A stretch of DNA of 64,000 nt, taken from contig SJOL01009404.1 of NCBI GenBank assembly GCA_004794785.1, positions 291,202-355,201 on the forward strand, written 5' to 3'. Below, piece by piece: positions 61,858 to 64,000 of this stretch; within the stretch, counting starts at the first letter, position 1; each line of letters starts with the position of its first letter. The notes under the pieces are model-generated. The model saw only the letters and a program-made list of their open reading frames with translations, ran no database searches and was not told where the DNA came from. This DNA is from Opisthorchis felineus (lineage: Eukaryota > Platyhelminthes > Trematoda > Opisthorchiida > Opisthorchiidae). Position numbers and translations under genes: made by a program.

Positions 61858-64000
61858 GTAAGGGAAACTTAAAATACTCTCTGAATTTGATTTCATTTTG
61901 CAGTTGGAGTCAGAATCATGGTGAAGCTGTTTTTTCCGGTGGGAAATCATCAAATGTATACATTCAGTGAGCACATTGGGAGATCCGATCCTCGCAGATA
62001 GATGAGAATTCATCGTTTAGTCTTTGCTTAGAAGTGTCATTGTCCTGCACTTGTAAAAAATGCACTACTGATCACATATTTCAAGACATGCGGGCTTTTA
62101 TGCACTCGCCCATCCACAGACTATTTTCGTAGAGGTTCCAGCTGAGACTCCATAGCAACGCACAGTTTTCTCTGTAATACCTTTGAGTTTCATATGGGAA
62201 ATTTTGGCTTCTTAAGTGATCTTTGTCTATACCAAACTTGCGAATTCCACGTTCACTGGTTTGGACAAGTTTAAGTTTTAAGTACCGGTTATAGCTGGTT
62301 GAGCAAATCAAAGTCCTAATCGGCATTCGATGTCACTGTGATAATGCCAACTGCATTTGGTCGCAAAATACATGAAAGTCCAGGAAGAAAAACATAGGCG
62401 AGAGATTCATCTGGGTTTTAGGTGAGTCTCCCGTCGAAACCAAATTTGTATGCAAATGAGTGTATTTCGCTAAATCACAATCTTGAATACCTTTATGTTT
62501 TCAAGAGAAAAATCTTCAGAAAAAACTTTTGATACAGCTCGCACAATCTTGGAAAATCAAGGTAAAGTTGAAGGGAAGCTTAGATCTCCTCTTCACATAC
62601 TTAATTCTGAAATAAAGTGTGCATGGATATCAGGACGGGATTCGGCACCCAATCTGAGGTTGCTCATTCCCAACAGAAAACACCATATCTGATGGGAGGG
62701 AATGGCCTGACTAAGCGGCTACGCTAGTCTGTCACTTCTCGTACAAGTAAGGTCTCATTGAGTATAGTCTTAAAACAACTTGGCAGATGCAGCTGTGGAT
62801 CACTGCTGATGTCCGGTTTCTTCCAGCTGATATGTTTGGTCACAAACATTTCAACACCAGTCACGGTAACATCTTCAGTTCTTTGTGAGTGGCAATGCTT
62901 TGTGTATGGATGTTCAAGGAGTTTGTTCATGCATCAGTATAATCACCCAGGCCTGTCATTGGTGCAAAACCAAGAAAGCAAAAACATCATACCTTTGCGC
63001 TCAGAAAGCACTGACGATGTCCCCTCGGTTGGTAATGAAACGTCTGCAGCCAAATCGCTCAGACCAGTGAACAAGTCGATAGTCATCATTGCAACTCAAG
63101 CTGCCAATATTCTCTTCAGCGATTTACTGAGTACGGTTGACAATATCAGAGACACTAGCTAAAATCCTACATTGTGGTATCGATCATGACTGTCGGCCCC
63201 AGTCCTGATGAATTCTATGCGTGTTGCATAAGTACAGATCCGAAAATAAAATTTCAAACATTTTAGTGTCGGACCGTCAGCAAGAAGTTACAAGCGCACC
63301 AGCTTCTGCTGAACCTGTGTCAACGGTAGCGGCGATCTGTGTTGGATTGACCTAGTGTAGTTCACCTGGACACAGAGCATTTCGAAGAAGTACGGTAAAC
63401 CTGATCCTATTGTGGATACTACTGCGCCTATGTACCACTGCGGGTTTCAGCCCAACTGGGGCTTACTGGGCAAATCGATTCATCACCGGATGTTCAGGCC
63501 AAAAGCTCACACCAACCCTTGGCACCTTACCTGCACCAATTGCGTTCACGATTGAATAAACCCTGTTATGAAAAGCCGTTTTTGAACTAACAAGTTTGAC
63601 GCACGCTTCAATCTAATTCCGCCAATTCAGTGCTACTTACATCAGTCTGTATTGTTTCCCCACCTCTTTACCCCCTACACGACGTAGGGAGCACGAACGC
63701 CAAATGAACCAATCAGGACCTAGCAGGACAAAACTAAACGTGGTCTACCTGTCATGCATTCATTTTCCTCGTAAAAGCTTGAAAAAGTACATCCTTATAA
63801 TGGAAACCTCGAGATAAGCCGGAAAACGAACTTCAGAACAACTGTGCGAATTTACCATCTGTTTGTGTTTTTTTGAGGTTGTGTGCTGTAAAACATCGCG
63901 AAACGTTTCATAACCGCCAAGTATACGCGCACCGACAAAATATACAGGAAACCGCTTTACCCGTCGGCTTCAATAAGTTCAGAGGTGAAACTAATTTTCG
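61858..64000 (+). other. Start of intron after exon K; no further exon recognised
   Basis: The donor is GTAAGG. The stretch includes a fragment of the foldback repeat (62424-62476). Open frames at 62758-63162 and on the minus strand show no coiled-coil or CEP135 C-terminal motif. Confidence 0.55.
62424..62476. repeat. Foldback repeat family, arm fragment
   Basis: GTGAGTCTCCCGTCGAAACC then ATTTGTATGCAAATGAGTGT closely matches the reverse complement of the left arm at 19445-19490 and the right arm at 19640-19690. Only one arm is visible here. Confidence 0.6.

Noticed and set aside
62363..62423. Possible 38-nt mini-exon ending at GTGAGT
   Set aside because: The donor is part of the foldback repeat arm, and 38 nt would break the phase-0 pattern of the gene.
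1..64000. CRISPR arrays, rRNA genes, bacterial operons
   Set aside because: No regularly spaced direct repeats, no rRNA-like stretches and no compact gene strings; the window is plainly eukaryotic.

Overview
This is eukaryotic DNA: long introns with GT..AG borders, short phase-matched exons, microsatellites and decayed retrotransposons, and no bacterial gene layout. The LINE fragments have the RTE-like endonuclease/reverse transcriptase style common in fluke genomes. Together with the gene structure this suggests a flatworm, probably a trematode. That placement is inference; no species can be named from the sequence.

The one gene I can support lies on the + strand. Eleven consecutive internal exons between 26806 and 61857 encode 642 codons of coiled coil that stay open across ten introns with matching phases. 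Motifs in the first six exons follow the order seen in the middle of CEP135 (Bld10 family, sister to TSGA10), the centriole cartwheel/microtubule-linker protein. They include an 'LEADRDYW..LQ' block, a basic Ser/Arg linker, an 'RHERDEM..LEKRVQEIQKNV..LTSERD..LYNE' block and a 'LRRAEAERDRA' block. The start of the gene (upstream exons, promoter, ATG) and its 3' end are not found here, so the gene is partial.

Layout: 1-26805 is non-coding as far as I can tell. It holds a tRNA-like SINE remnant (about 4.53 kb), two copies of a foldback repeat with a hammerhead-like motif (10.45-10.81 and 19.44-19.82 kb), microsatellites and two weak coding-like stretches. From 26.8 to 61.9 kb the CEP135-like exons sit in introns of 0.28 to 6.2 kb. 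Those introns hold RTE-like LINE pieces: a 3' end at 28.2-28.6 kb, a 3' half in antisense at 55.2-56.5 kb, and a nested pair at 40.8-45.7 kb. In the nested pair a nearly complete but dead sense LINE (41433-45488) has split an older antisense LINE and is flanked by a 12-bp target site duplication. A tRNA-like remnant (48.6 kb) and a possible integrase remnant (59.1-59.3 kb) lie in later introns. After 61.86 kb no further exon was recognised.

The most unusual signal is in the gene itself: three exons (46856, 52825, 61657) are each exactly 201 nt, phase 0-0, and their 67-residue products align without gaps. This suggests an exon-sized repeat unit in the coiled coil. The nested LINE insertion and the hammerhead-like repeat are the other points worth following up.
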